Part shown: positions 25,801 to 38,324 of the stretch, piece by piece | Position numbering within the stretch: the first letter of the stretch is position 1 | How the letters are laid out: each line of letters starts with the position of its first letter | Assembly: GCA_914767715.1 (NCBI GenBank) | Contig: OU612065.1 | Location: 186,001 to 250,000, forward strand | Origin: Membranipora membranacea | Taxonomy: Eukaryota; Bryozoa; Gymnolaemata; Cheilostomatida; Membraniporidae | Length of the DNA stretch: 64,000 nt | Direction: 5' to 3' | Notes under the pieces: generated by a model | Databases searched by the model: none | Seen by the model: the letters and a program-made list of their open reading frames with translations, nothing else | What the model was told of the DNA's origin: nothing | Made by a program: the position numbers and the translations under genes

Positions 25801-28800
25801 TTTATAGTGTGCAGCCGATAGGCTTCCTCCAGCAGCCAGATGTGCAGCACCTCCCAGCCTGTGTGAGTCAGCGATAGCACTGCTAGTCATAGTCTTACCT
25901 CCGTGTATGTGTGGATAGAGATGTAATGCTGCTGGTTTTGGGCTCAGAGGTAATGGTATCTGTAATAGATTAAGCCCGCTATCACTAAACATATCAGTGC
26001 TGAGTGAGACTATAGAATCCATCATACCCATCTCATATATATCAAAGTCAGCAGCTGCTGAGCTAAACTGTAACACTGTGTGTAACACAACGACACTGCA
26101 GTCTGCAGCTCCTATCACTAAATAATTAATCCTATCCAGTACTGTTACTCCTTGGTTGTGAGTGTATATATCCAGTAAGTGATTAGTTAGTTATGCAGAC
26201 TAGTAGTAGTAATGTAAATTCATGGGTAGTCACTGATAAAACGTATACAACACAATACTAAGAATTGACCCCATAACTCAATAACTTGTTGAGTTCCTCC
26301 CATTATTGAGTCACAGTACAATACCCGCTCAATTTTATCACTTTATCTGTCATCTGATAGGCTAGAGCCGGCCTCAGTACAGCCCCTTTGTTATTCATTC
26401 ATTCATTCATGGCCTATTTAGCAACTAATTACCTTCAATTTTAAGTCAAGCCTAACAAAACCTATTCTAGTTATTTGCACTGACACCAAAGCATCAACAA
26501 CACCTTTTTGAAAATGATGATGTGGAACCATTATAGAGCTAAGCCCTTACAAAAAGCGTCTATTTGTTTAATCATTAGTTTAATTGCTGATATTATCTCT
26601 TTTTCATTTTGAAGGTCAGAGTTTATCAGTAGGGACAGAGTTCTCATATTTAATATTAAATAGTGAATCTATTTTCTGTTATCAAATTCAATCCTGACTC
26701 AGCCAACATTACAATATAATGCTCAATCAAGGTAACACCAATGTAGTACCAACGATTTGTCCGCATCATGTTTTGTTTATAAATCAGTCTTTAAAAGCCT
26801 GTCAGACTCTATCCAGACATACCAAAGTCTCAATATCTATACTGTAAAATTTTATGGGGAAACAGTTCTAAGAAATTAAACCCGATAGACGCCTAGATTA
26901 CTTTGCGGGAGGAGGCGGTGTTGAATTAATTAATCCTCTCTTGACATGGTGGTAATATTCCCAGACTATTATTACATCATCTTTGGATGTGAATGTAACT
27001 GACTAACACCAACTATCAGTCATATGTGCGACTATTGTCATATTAACGGAATGGGAATATATATATCAATATGGGTGTCATTAATGGTTCAAGGTTGAGC
27101 CAAACATAGGCCTAAAACGCTCCATAAAAACAGCAAGCATGAGACCAGCGTTATGAAAAGGACATTAAATAGTAGAAATGTACCTCAAGTCTACACATTG
27201 AGTTTTGAATACTATTATTTAACCTGTAAGTGAATTTTTACTACTTTCCAAAATGTCTAATTAATCAGGAAGGTGGTGATGTGAAGACATAAATAGCTGA
27301 TCAAGAAAAATGAATGATATCAATGATAAAAGGAGATGGACAGTCTACTTGGAGATAATGCAAGAGCTAGAGACTAGAGCTATAGACTGGGCCATTTAGA
27401 CACCAATACAATAAATCTTTGAAAGCAACAGCGCCTGCTAAACTTTATATTGCAGTACAGAATAAAGGGCAAACATTGCAATAAGATATTTGGTAGTATG
27501 GTGATAAGTTTGTTATAACTCCCCTTAAATAGGTAGTAGTGTTAAGCTTACCGTAGTGTTGGTGATTGATGCAGACACAGCAGTATGAGATTTATCTGTA
27601 GTTAGGCCGGAGGAGGTCAGGGATGAGTTAGAGTTGTTTGTACAGATCGGTTTCTTACACTCATGACACTGACAAGGTGAAGGTTCAGACAGATCATTAG
27701 GAGCGATTATCCCCCCCTCTCTATCCTCATCACCCTCCCTATAATAACGTGTCGGCGGCTCACGAGCAGCATCCTTCAGAAACTCCTCAAATAGATTGAT
27801 GTTCGGATTCCTTAAAAATAAAAACGATGATGATATAACAAACAGTACTATCTAATGCCCTAAACTCCAACTCTTAACCCATATTTCAGTCTTTGTATCC
27901 ACATGTACAATAGCACTAGACTAACCCTCCCCATGGAACTCTTAGACCACATGATTCTCTCCACATCCATTTTGAGACTTTGACAACCTGATTAAAAATG
28001 ACTGAACTTTTGGACAGTGTTGAAGTATCACTCAGTGCGGCCAAGTTCTTTATTTATAGCATACAGCTAATATCTTCAGGCAGGTTTGTTATTTCCTTGC
28101 CTACCAACTGGTCTCTGTGCTTCAATAAGCCGTATTATTATTATTATTAGTGCTATTATTGGACGCCTCCCCATAGATTAGAATTGGGGGAAGACACAGA
28201 GAGGGCTGTACCATAGTCTGAGCCCAAAGACCCCTGCACCCAACCCCCGTCCAACGGCCCCCGTCTGTTTCAGGGTCATGATTGAATGATGGATACCAAT
28301 GCGAGGCATTATTTATAGTTTATAATGAGAGATATTGAGGGCAGGCAGGCACTCACAGTTTGAGTTTCTCGTCCCAGCTATCATTAGATGAGACATATCC
28401 ACTGGCCTGTTCATCACTATCACCTCCGTCACTACTGGAGTCTGTGCTCGAGCAGCTCGGAGCTTTAACACTGATATCATATCCTGTAGATGATGGTGTG
28501 ATTGTGAATGGGTTAGTGGAGGCTCCACAGCTGCCATCTGGGGCTGAGATTGGTAGCAGGGTATCCTGTATCTCAGGAGCTAAGAGCCCACAGGTTATCA
28601 GGTGAGATATAGAACACTCATGACACGGGCACCTCTGTCTCTTACAGTTCGGACACGTGAATGGCTCTCGTTTAGCTGAGGCTCCATCTAACAGATTCCT
28701 CATGGCATCAGAAAACTGGGACTCCAAGCTAAGTAATAATATGAGTGAAAGGTCTGTAAGCCATAAGATACCCACAATCTTATTGGTAGTAGGTTTTTAA

Positions 28801-31800
28801 CATATATTTTTACGGTTATCTTCTTTCTGACATTTTATGTCAGGGAGGGAATAACTCTAATTTGTCCATGAAGTAAATGGTTTATACCATTGACTTAATA
28901 TATTAAGTCCATGGTTTATACATATAGATAGGCTTCCTATGTCATATTATCGTTAGAGTCGGAGTACAATGATACTCACCATTTACTGTTAGCTGAAGCT
29001 GATGTGCTCGTCGACATGGAGAAACCTGTACTAGCCTCAGTTCCAGAGTAGGCAGAAGTAGGATGGAAGGAGACCCTCTCCTCCAACCCATCATCATCAG
29101 CTGCATCATCAGATGATACTTGATGGTTTTTCATGATCTGCTCTTTAAGGATTTTACGCTGAGCACTGAAGAATTCCCAATCCTCACGTAACATCCTCTG
29201 TTTAGCCTGAATAGCTGCCTGCTCATCGGTGTACCTGATAAATGGAGGAGTTAATATTTAACACAATGTAACTTTCTTATTATACAAGATACACGGAAAA
29301 CCCAGCTTAGCATGTGTGGGTATTCCACATACCCATCTAGTCCTGAGTACATACCCGTCTAGTCCTGAGTACATACCCGTCTAATCCTGAGTACATACCC
29401 ATCTAGTCCTGAGTACATAACCATCTAGTCCTGAGTACATAACCATCTAGTCCTGAGTACATACCCATCTAGTCCTGAGTACATACCCATCTAATCCTGA
29501 GTACATACCCGTCTAATCCTGAGTACATACCCATCTAATCCTGAGTACATACCCGTCTAGTCCTGAGTACATACCCGTCTTGTCCCGAGTATATACCCAT
29601 GTAGTCCCGAGTGTATACCCATCTAGCCCTGAGTACATACCCATCTAGTCCTGAGTACATACCCGTCTTGTCCCGAGTACATACCCGTCTTGTCCCGAGT
29701 ACATACCCATGTAGTCCCGAGTGTATACCCATCTAGTCCTGAGTACATACCCATCTGGTCCTGAGTACATACCCATCTAATCCTGAGTACATACCCGTCT
29801 AGTCCTGAGTACATACCCGTCTTGTCCCGAGTACATACCCATGTAGTCCCGAGTGTATACCCATCTAGCCCTGAGTACATACCTATCTAGCCCTGAGTTA
29901 CTTACTGATCTAGTCTGAGCTGACAGTCTCTCCACACGACAGACACGACGGCCATCTCATCATCAAACTTGAGATATCTATGAAGTAGACTTGGATAGGA
30001 GTCTTCATGATAGGCCTCTTTACTAGCAGCCCCCAGTCTGAGCTGTGTTATGAGCATGGGAAGGCTGTTCTGTACAACTGGGTCCACATATATAACAGAC
30101 TGAAAGAGGTGCTTATCGTGAAGCTCCCAGGTAAAACTAAATCTTCTCAAGTGCTCCGTCTCCTAAAATCAAGTCAACAATAATAATGTGTATTGTAAAA
30201 ACTATACTATACTGTATCACTGTATCTACTTGACTCTCAAACACATAAATAAGTCTGATATCTCAAACACATAAATAAGTCTGATATAGGGATATTGGCG
30301 GGTTTTCAGTAATTAATATTCTTATCAGTCTTATATCCCACATACTTCTGTCTTATTTCCAACATCCACAGCAGCCACAGCAGCCACAGCAGCCACTGCA
30401 GCCACTGCAGAAAATGTCTAGAAAGCCACTGCAGAAAATGTCTAGAAATGGAACTTTATTTAGAAATATGGCATTGGAATGAAATTGCCAAAGGAGTGAC
30501 AATTGTATCTGGTAGAGTTTTCTGAGCTGATCGCGACAGTTATAATGTTCCTTACATAATAATCCACAATCTGAAAGAGCAGGTCAGAATTAGTGAATGT
30601 AGGTATTTATAAGTCAAAGCAAAACCACTTCTTCCGTTTTGCTGCCGTCTGGAAAACCGGCTTCGGATATTCATACAGATCTGATTTTTATGGCGACTTG
30701 TGTATGCAATGTGAGGGTCAATATAAAAAAGTTCTCAATACTCTGGTTGCGGCATTGTTTTAAGGATAGAATCTTTAAAGTTAACATTGCATTTAAAATA
30801 ATGTTTGTATACAGTTTTCTAACATATGAAGCAAAAGCTATATTCTGAAAGTAACATCAAACATGTGTGTTATGCAAAAAAGAAACTCTTTTCGTGTAAT
30901 TATGTAGTCAATGTAGTTTATACAACGTTAATAAAACAACTCTGATCTGTTTGAATATACTGAGAGAGTTTCCGCTAGCAACAAAACACTGAATCTGCTT
31001 TAATGATATTTATATAAGGTTGATATATGGGTTGATTGGACTGCTGTTGGCTGTTTCTTGGCTATTAATGACAACAGACACATAGACTCTGATTTTGCAA
31101 GTTTTAAATTTGCCAATTTGCCAGCAGCGTTTTTAGCTATTATTGACTTATTTACCGATTAAATGTAAGGTTCATAATCCCCATTGTATTAAACTCGAAA
31201 AAGTCTACCAGTTACAATTGTCAAACGTTACCCTTCCAATGATCTGAGGGGAAGTGATAGATAGGAGGGTGCTGACACTGGGATACTGATACTGATACTG
31301 ATACTACATATGCACATACCAGCCTGTTAAAGATATCGGAGAGTATCTTAGCAGAGACACATAGAGATGAGTACTCCTCTAACATGAGGCTCACAAACGC
31401 TTTAGCTTGCTCAGGTGTATTATGTCCGCTGGTTAACTGGTGTAACAGCCGAACTTTGACCTCCAGTATATAGTCTATAGCATGTGATTCAAGCCTCTGA
31501 AATAGCTGGTGAGCGTCTCTGGTACACAACCTATAACCAAATATATCATCAGATAAACTCAACAATATAATAAGGTACTCAATAACAAGGTACTGAGTAG
31601 CATCTAACTAAGGATGTTCTTATAGCTTTAGTTGAGCTCTTTGCTCAGTCGATATCTTTTAAGTAAAAACAACAATGAAATATAACGATCTCAAAACAGC
31701 AGTCTTGGTCCAGAAGAGACAGGACATGATAGACTGATAGCTTACCTGTATACATGATAGACTGATAGCTTACCTGTATACATGATAGACTGATAGCTTA

Positions 31801-34800
31801 CCTGGATACATGATAGACTGATAGCTTACCTGGATACATGATAGACTGATAGCTTACCTGTATACATGATAGACTGATAGCTTACCTGTATACATGATAG
31901 ACTGATAGCTTACCTGTATACATGATAGACTGATAGCTTACCTGGATACATGATAGACTGATAGCTCACCTGTATACATGATAGACTGATAGCTTACCTG
32001 TATACATGATAGACTGATAGCTTACCTGGATACATGATTTTTACATTTATCTCTATGGAGAGTTCCTCCATTCTCAGATAAACATTTCCTGTTATCTCTA
32101 TAGATACATTTAATAGCATTGAGCAGATCGACCCAACACTGCTGAAGTTTGATATTCTCTTCATCCTCCTCACACTCTATTTGTCTAATAAATATGAATA
32201 TAATAAATGCAACATAATATAACATTATTAAATATATCATAATGAATATAATTAAGTCATTGAAGTGAGCTTCTGCTGGGCTGGTGATGTCCAGTCAATA
32301 AAGAAACCCAAAATAATACAATACAGAATATAAATCACAGACACAGGAGCGATCTGCAGGTATAACTGTAATGATGGAGGTGATCTTACCTGCGACCCTT
32401 ACATGCCTCACATTCACACGATTTAAGGCTGACTTGTTCAGATATTGAGTCACGATTAGAGAACTGCTGTAACTCAGAGAGAAGTTTGAGGGAGTTAGGA
32501 TCTGTATCCACTTCTTCATTCTATAACAAGTAATAATATCATATCTTTTAGAGTCATAGGACAATGCAGTGTGTCTTGACAAGCTTTGTTGGATAGACGG
32601 GCCGAGGTGACAAAACATGTGAAATCTTGTCTGTCTCTTCCCACCCAAAAAAAAACTTGTCAAGTCAGGTTAATATGGATAAAAGAGGACCGATATAACC
32701 ACCCTCACAAAATGCATAACAGATGCATCCACCTTTACAATTTACATGCTAAATTTAAATCCACAAACCATAAAGGAGGGTTCTGTCATTCCTTTTCTTT
32801 CCTCTTCTTCAAGAGTAGCTTTGCATTTGGCACAAACCCACAGTGACATCTACAATGTTATAAAAAACAACAAAATAAGTAACACTCTCTGAGGTTAAGT
32901 AAATACAACTCTATATAACGACGACGCTATGATTGTGATAAGTACCAACAGATAAGCCTAGCAGAAGAAGAAAGCTATCAACTAACTGTGGTCACATCCG
33001 ATTATATTTTATTCAGTTAGCCTTAGTTGTACAGTACTGGAGAGTGCTAGACCATACAAATGCAAACGAAGAAAGCGAGGTAAGTTGGGATGTCTAACAA
33101 ATACGAAAAATATGATCAAAACATCTGAAAATCTAACATTGTAACATTGTAATGTATCAAGTGATAGTAACTGGTCCCTCTGTATCATATCTTAAAATAA
33201 AAGAGTGACATCTTTCATTCTATCTTACTAGTACCTCAACTCAAGTCTCAAATCTCATCAACAAACCATCACGTTGGTGGGGGGGGGCTTACCTGTGAGA
33301 GAGCATAATTATGGGGACCAATCTTCAGTTCCTCATCTGAAATAATAAAGCATAGTACTGCATTAGCGTCACGATCTGGATTTCCACCTCCACAAAACTT
33401 ACCCACGACCATACAATACTGGTCACATAAGAATTTATTAAGTCAAGCGGATCTTGGTTATCTTAGGATAGATTGTATGTTCATCATGAATAACTTTGAT
33501 TGTTGCTTGTTGGTCACATAATATAATATGAGTCATGGGTACGAAAAACTGGTAGTACATATTGTGTCGATCGGTAAGATCAAATATGTAAGTAGGCCTA
33601 CTAGAAATCAACATCACAACTCCATCAAAGTTACAGATTTTTGTGAGCATATAAATCTCGCACAGACGGATATGAGTGAGGTGAGTGATGAGTAGGCCTG
33701 ATAGTAAGGACTGAGGCGGTCTAGTGAGTAGGCCTGATAGCAAGGTAAGGCACAGCCTAGTGAGTGATAAAATCTGTAGCTAACTCTTACCTTCACTATC
33801 TGATTCATCATCAGCAGTCCGATCTCGCTGACACAGTAAACACTTCTCTCTATTCAGATATGGATTGTTAGCCAGAGGATCCGGCTCTGGACTTGGTTCT
33901 CTTGGGTAATCCATCAGACCAACATCACCTTGATCAACCTGTAACAGTCATCCATACTCTCATTACAGTGCGTAAATATGATAACAAATATCCAACATCA
34001 CTAAGATCAGCATAATAGATAATAGCATGGAGTCACTGCATCATCGGGCAACTAGATCATTTTAAATCAGCGTTTGATCGAGGAGTTCGAGGGTCTCTAA
34101 CTCCTTGGTTTATTATGCAACCTTTGGAGAAAAGAGGTTCATTCATGAATCAAGGAAAGGTTACAGACAAGACTGAAAATACCCGCTGTAGCAAGTCATC
34201 AATCCAGAGAGTTTTTTCAATCAAGCTATGCTGAAGGTGTTGTTGGATTATTCCTCCTACCCGAGAATACTAAGGATACCAAAGGCTTAGCTTAGAACGA
34301 TCCGGAAAGTGAAGTGCTTGCAATAATCGTGCCCCTCATCCCATTGAAAGACCCCTTCCACTCACAGGTTTTAAGGTCACACTTGAAGACGGGCCAAAAA
34401 CATACATCGGCTTGGCTTGTGTCAAATTTTGAACACAGCGTCAGTGAGCGACAGTCAGCAATGGAAGCTGAATAACAACAACTTCATAACTCCTGATGAC
34501 ATTATTATGGTTGTCACGTTGCAGCTAGAAGATGCCTCAGCTGGCAATCTGATAGTAAGGCATATATTAGATCTATTTATTACTAGGATAGACAATAGAA
34601 AATGCTCACTACTTTCGACTATAGATAGGCCTAAGCTTTGTTTGACAGCTCCAGTCCCTACTCTAGTAAGAATCATCATCATGGTGTTCATGACATTTTA
34701 GGCCCCCATGACTGTCTATCACTAACACTTGCCAGCCATTTAATGCTTTTGTCAGAGAATTGTTATAAAAATAGGCCAGTGTAAACATCATAAAATATAT

Positions 34801-35138
34801 ATTATAATACCAACATCCATCATTAATTATAAATATCATCATAGCATTGTTGTGATTATTATTATGATAATTAATTATGGTTAAGACTTTTCACTTACAT
34901 TGGGTATGTTTGAGCCCTTGGAGATATAATTTTTTTCAATAGTTGTGAAGATAGCTTTTGTAGACACAGCACTCTGGACACTCTCTCTGCATTTGGCTTC
35001 AGAAATGAGTTGAGCAGGTGTGACTGTGTGTGCTGCTTGGATATCCTCAGCCACCCCCGGGCCTGGTGAAGCTGATCCTCCTACTTTCCCTTTTTTAACC
35101 TTTTTCCTCCTTATTTTTTTATTTTCCACAGATGCCAT
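16816..35138 (-). CDS. FAM193 family protein
   Basis: Large, mostly disordered protein of the FAM193 family; molecular role not settled. Twenty-six exons join in phase to 1845 aa (human FAM193A is shorter): 35138-34899, 33938-33791, 33336-33293, 32520-32390, 32184-32026, 31530-31320, 30162-29906, 29234-28980, 28728-28357, 27810-27552, 26067-25684, 25440-25257, 24793-24644, 24508-24093, 23644-23483, 23164-22980, 22649-22436, 21969-21943, 21063-20782, 20578-20411, 20199-19898, 19629-19264, 19088-18974, 18767-18552, 18023-17857, 16939-16816. Family landmarks: CDCCYCEFFGHG (about residues 1245-1256), NYAEIRERLRLRLKKK, DDLVKFITGED, and the C-terminal FLPKDD...ELNEFKR. Cys/His-rich CPNCKRQRCPCHEC (about 507-520) and CQCHECKK suggest zinc binding. 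Low-complexity Ala, Asp, Ser and Gln runs fill the rest. The start ATG has good context (GGCCATGG). The last exon is the weakest: it fits phase and has a poly(A) signal, but resembles family C-termini only loosely. Otherwise the protein ends at the TAG right after 17857. Confidence 0.88.
17457..17490. repeat. 15-bp triplicate CATGGGGAGATAAC
   Basis: Three near-identical tandem copies in an intron between the last two FAM193 exons. Confidence 0.7.
19105..19180. repeat. Tandem repeat of ACAACACTGTATA
   Basis: Several imperfect copies of AACACTGTATAAC in a FAM193 intron, close upstream of the 19088-18974 exon. Confidence 0.75.
21225..21887. repeat. 660-bp minisatellite of TACACTGTAATATAA/G
   Basis: About 44 copies of a 15-bp unit TACACTGTAATATAR, with rare shorter or substituted units (AATTTAA). 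It sits in the intron between the 27-nt exon (21969-21943) and exon 21063-20782. Long open frames on both strands are artefacts of the unit length being a multiple of three. Confidence 0.95.
22765..22880. repeat. 14-bp tandem repeat TTTATTGACAAAA
   Basis: About eight copies, degenerate on the left side, in a FAM193 intron. Confidence 0.85.
23423..23500. repeat. Duplicated exon end plus 5' splice site
   Basis: GAGCTTACATCGTGTTTGATGG (23427-23448) repeats as GAGCTTACCTCGTGTTTGATGG (23475-23496). On the minus strand the second copy is the end of the 23644-23483 exon with its donor (CACGAG|GTAAGCTC). The first is a downstream copy with a changed junction base, GATGTAAGC. Confidence 0.8.
25513..25566. 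repeat. 10-bp tandem repeat GCCCACATGA
   Basis: Five to six perfect copies in the intron between exons 26067-25684 and 25440-25257. Confidence 0.9.
26068..27551 (-). other. Long FAM193 intron without recognised content
   Basis: A 1.5-kb intron; AT-rich, with no repeat array, RNA gene or nested gene that I can see apart from an ATTC run near 26390. Confidence 0.5.
29330..29905. repeat. 22-bp minisatellite related to an exon-intron junction
   Basis: About 26 copies of a unit read on the minus strand as CTCAGGACTAGATGGGTATG plus two bases. The array begins directly at the donor of exon 30162-29906, whose junction reads CTCAGACTAGATCA|GTAAGT. The units are degenerate copies of that exon end and splice site, most carrying GGTATGT. 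Confidence 0.8.
30490..31222. mobile_element. Second copy of the fold-back DNA element, in a FAM193 intron
   Basis: Left end TGACAATTGTATCTGGTAGA (about 30496) and right end TCTACCAGTTACAATTGTCA (about 31202-31221) are inverted repeats. CTGATCGCGACAG and CCTTACATAATAATCCACAA match the arm of the 4320-5880 element. The interior also matches: GCTGCCGTCTGGAAAACCGG aligns with GCTGCTGCCTAAAAAAACAG near 5000. No coding capacity is seen. Confidence 0.7.
31741..32025. repeat. 28-bp minisatellite carrying eleven 5' splice sites
   Basis: Eleven CTTACCTG-type motifs spaced exactly 28 bp (one is CTCACCTG). The last, at 32021-32025, is the donor of FAM193 exon 32184-32026 (CATGTATCCAG|GTAAGC). Each unit carries the last 13 or so exon bases and the first 15 or so intron bases, so the array is a tandem copy of an exon-intron junction. 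Confidence 0.92.
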
Positions 35139-35886
35139 GGCCAATATGAGATTTGTGAAAGTAGCTCTGCAACTTGAGGAGATTGTTAAGGAGTTCAAAC
35201 TATGAGAATAACAACAATTTGTGGCATTTGCAAATTTATTCACATCCTACTTGAAATCATGGTGAAGTTTATACTATCCCACAATACCCTGCAATATTTT
35301 GTAATGGCGGATATAGGACCTATACCAGAAGAAAATTAGCACTAGGTTTTATAATACTGTTGAGCAAGTTTCATATTAGTATGGAATTAGGAGTTATATT
35401 GACAAAATAAGTATTCGTCTATGGCATGCATTTCGGACTATATTTTTAACTGGGCCTGAATGATATGCTTGTGGAAAGTTTTTTTGTTTCTATGGGAGCA
35501 TAACTCTCAGGGATTTTCTGCACCGCTCCAGTTACTACCTTATAGTACTTTGGCTAACCCAATGAACTTTCTCATTGGCTAACCTGTCTTGACAAGCTTT
35601 TCAAGACCGGCTATACTTTGGTATAACCATTAGTCTGAATGATAAATTACTTGGTCTACAGGTGTAACCCATGAATATTGTGAACCTAAGTTTTCAGGTT
35701 TTTCGTACTTCATTCTGTGTTGACAGATGCTAGCCAAGGAGTTACTCCTAGCTGCGACTAATTACCTATTAAGATGTTGATGAGCAGTTATTTAGTTCAG
35801 ACCAGGCGGAAATTCCTCAGTTAGTATTGACGATTTCAATCGGGAACGTTCCAGGCGCCAATAAACTATTTTTGGATCAATGTCAT

Positions 35887-35959
35887 TAAATATCAGGACT
35901 CAGTCGGCTCGGATACTTACTTAGTATAAGTAAGTATCCGAGCCAGCTCCTGATATTTA
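35887..35959. repeat. Long hairpin (about 35-bp arms)
   Basis: TAAATATCAGGA...GGATACTTACTTA pairs with TAAGTAAGTATCC...TCCTGATATTTA with few mismatches and a very short loop. Probably a miniature inverted-repeat element. Confidence 0.75.
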
Positions 35960-36615
35960 AAATATTTAAATCCGAGATTTTGTCCTACCTGGATACAAAG
36001 GATATAAAATTGAAATTTTTTTTTTATGAATCCAAAGTAATTTGTCTGGATAAATTTCTATATCAGACATGGTGGAGAATTTGGTGCAGATCACTACTGC
36101 GGTAATTCATAAGAAATCCGAAATGCTAATGTTTTCTATAGAGGAAATAATTATATAACATAAGAAAGGCGCTGGTTTTTTATCGGAAATGTCCTGTGAC
36201 CAATTCCTGGCGGGTACAGACATGTGGTGGCCACAATTTCTCCCGAAAAAGTCATTCTGGGTTTCTCACAGGGTAGCACGACTATAAACATTAGAGTGAG
36301 TTTTTCATATCAGGATTATATCACTGTACTGCTATCACTCCTTGAAATGACTTATCTCACATGATTGAGAAATAGACAAGAGATGCATCTTGCACATGTA
36401 CATGCCCGCTGCTAACACATACAGACACCCATTTTACACATTAAACTTTACAAATAAAATTCCAATCAGTCATAAAATGTTTTAAAAAATATTATAAATA
36501 GGAAGCTAGAGTGGTACCTTGACTTGACATACTGACGGTTTATAAGTGTTGTGCCAATATCCAGTTAGTAGTCTCTACGCGGCGCCAGCTTCGGTTTTTA
36601 CCTTAAAATTATTGA

Positions 36616-36688
36616 GTAATAGCATTCCATTATCAACATTCATTATTCACACCAACATGGGATGGTTGATAGTGAAATGCTGCTACCA
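36616..36688. repeat. Inverted-repeat element, member 1
   Basis: AGCATTCCATTATCAAC pairs imperfectly with GTTGATAGTGAAATGCTGCT. The same arm sequence occurs at 37110-37182. Confidence 0.6.
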
Positions 36689-37109
36689 TCAACCCAGCAA
36701 CGCTTGATCAGGCAACTAAGACATTCATGTATCAAAATGGTTTTCCCATTCCCTTTTTCATAGGATATTCACCAATAGCGAATACAAAAATTCAGGAGTT
36801 GAGCTGCCATAAAGCCAACAGCCGACAAAGTCTTGCCAACCAAGATTGGTCACCAACACTGTTTGTGTGACACAAATAATTAAATCAAATACTATCTGTC
36901 CACTCACGTTTTCAAACATGAGAAACACGAATGCTCTACTTTTTGGGCAACCCCTATATAAGGGTATGGACAAGACTAAAACCTAGAGCTATACCATAAC
37001 AGTAATAAGAATTGAAATCTGTTTTTGCTTTTATCATTTTAATGCACATAATTCTACTTCAAGAACAGCTTGTGGAATAGTTTAAGCGCTCAAACGGTGG
37101 CGGGATGCT

Positions 37110-37182
37110 GGTAGAGGCATTTCATTATCAACCACTTTGGGAAAGTAGTTGGGAAAGTGGTTGATAATGAAATGCTGCTACC
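37110..37182. repeat. Inverted-repeat element, member 2
   Basis: GGTAGAGGCATTTCATTATC...CCACTTT and AAAGTGG...GAAATGCTGCTACC form a 29-bp stem with about two mismatches and a 15-bp loop. The arm is shared with 36616-36688. Confidence 0.8.
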
Positions 37183-38324
37183 AGCTATCCCGACACCTTA
37201 ACTACTTGTGGAATAGATATCCATGTCTGTTATTCACTGAAATTGGAGTGCAATAAGTAGTGAAGCTGAGACCTTGTTTCTTGTATTATAACAAACTGGT
37301 TATGTATACAAAAAATAAAAATCAGTATTTATAAGGTAGACCCTAGGTGGAAAAAGTTGGTCACCACAAAAGTAAGTCAATTTCAAACATAAAAAATTTA
37401 CTTTTTTAGGTAAAAGCATGTAAAAACATCATTGGAAGTACCAGGCATTCCTATTATACTTGAGGAAATATGCTTGTAATTATCAAATCTATGTATCAAA
37501 TGCTCTTGCCTACGAAGAAGAAAGCTGAATCAATTATTTTGGTGTAAAATGACTGAATGAACAACCACTGCCAGTCCTTGTACTTGGTATTACTCCACCC
37601 TAGGAGTGGTGTGATTAGACTGAGATCTGAGATTCCATAGACACTCATTATCGGAGGGGTGATGACAGGGGAGGGACACGTCAGCAGTGAACGGAGAGGG
37701 ACTAGTTTGAGAGCTCAAACGGATTCAATGGTTGAGAACCTCAAACTAAGCCCAATCAAGGTAAAGGACAGCGTAAGAAAATGAAGAGAAAAACCAAACT
37801 ATCCTATTTGGTTTGGTTTATATCTATGTCTATATCATGTCAAACATGAAGGTTGAGGGGTCGATGGGGAATAATCTTCACAAATCTCAGCATAACATAA
37901 TCTGGTAAGATGTGATTATAAAGCCGTTGGATATTATAGAGTGTCTCTACCACTATTCACTCAGCTACTATATAATCATGTGAGTTAATGAAGCATGGCT
38001 TCAACATTGCATTGAATATAACATTGATATGTAGGAATATGCCAAGTAACAATATAAAATGCTAACTTCAAATATATACATATAATATACATGTATATAT
38101 ATATGTATATGTATATGTAAGACGTAAGATATAATATATAAGATAGGGTGTCTGTCAGTGAGGAATGATTAATATATCAATGAGCTTTGTCCTGATAAAA
38201 CATTGAGTCTAAAATATAGTCAGAGTAAGTCACAGGTCACATGTGCAGAGAGAGGACAATCACTAGTAGCCTGAATATAGCCTCCGGGTTGAGCTATCAA
38301 TAGTCGGGTACCCATAGGCTGCCC

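Larger units (their letters stand above)
35139..38324. other. Intergenic, no gene recognised; several hairpins
   Basis: Lies between the FAM193 start and the stop of the esterase-like gene. It should contain the FAM193 promoter and 5' UTR. Frames here lack splice-consistent extension or known motifs. Three inverted-repeat elements are listed separately. Confidence 0.5.

Noticed and set aside
31735-32035. CRISPR array
   Set aside because: The units are uniform tandem copies without unique spacers, in a eukaryotic gene. The same holds for the other arrays in the window.
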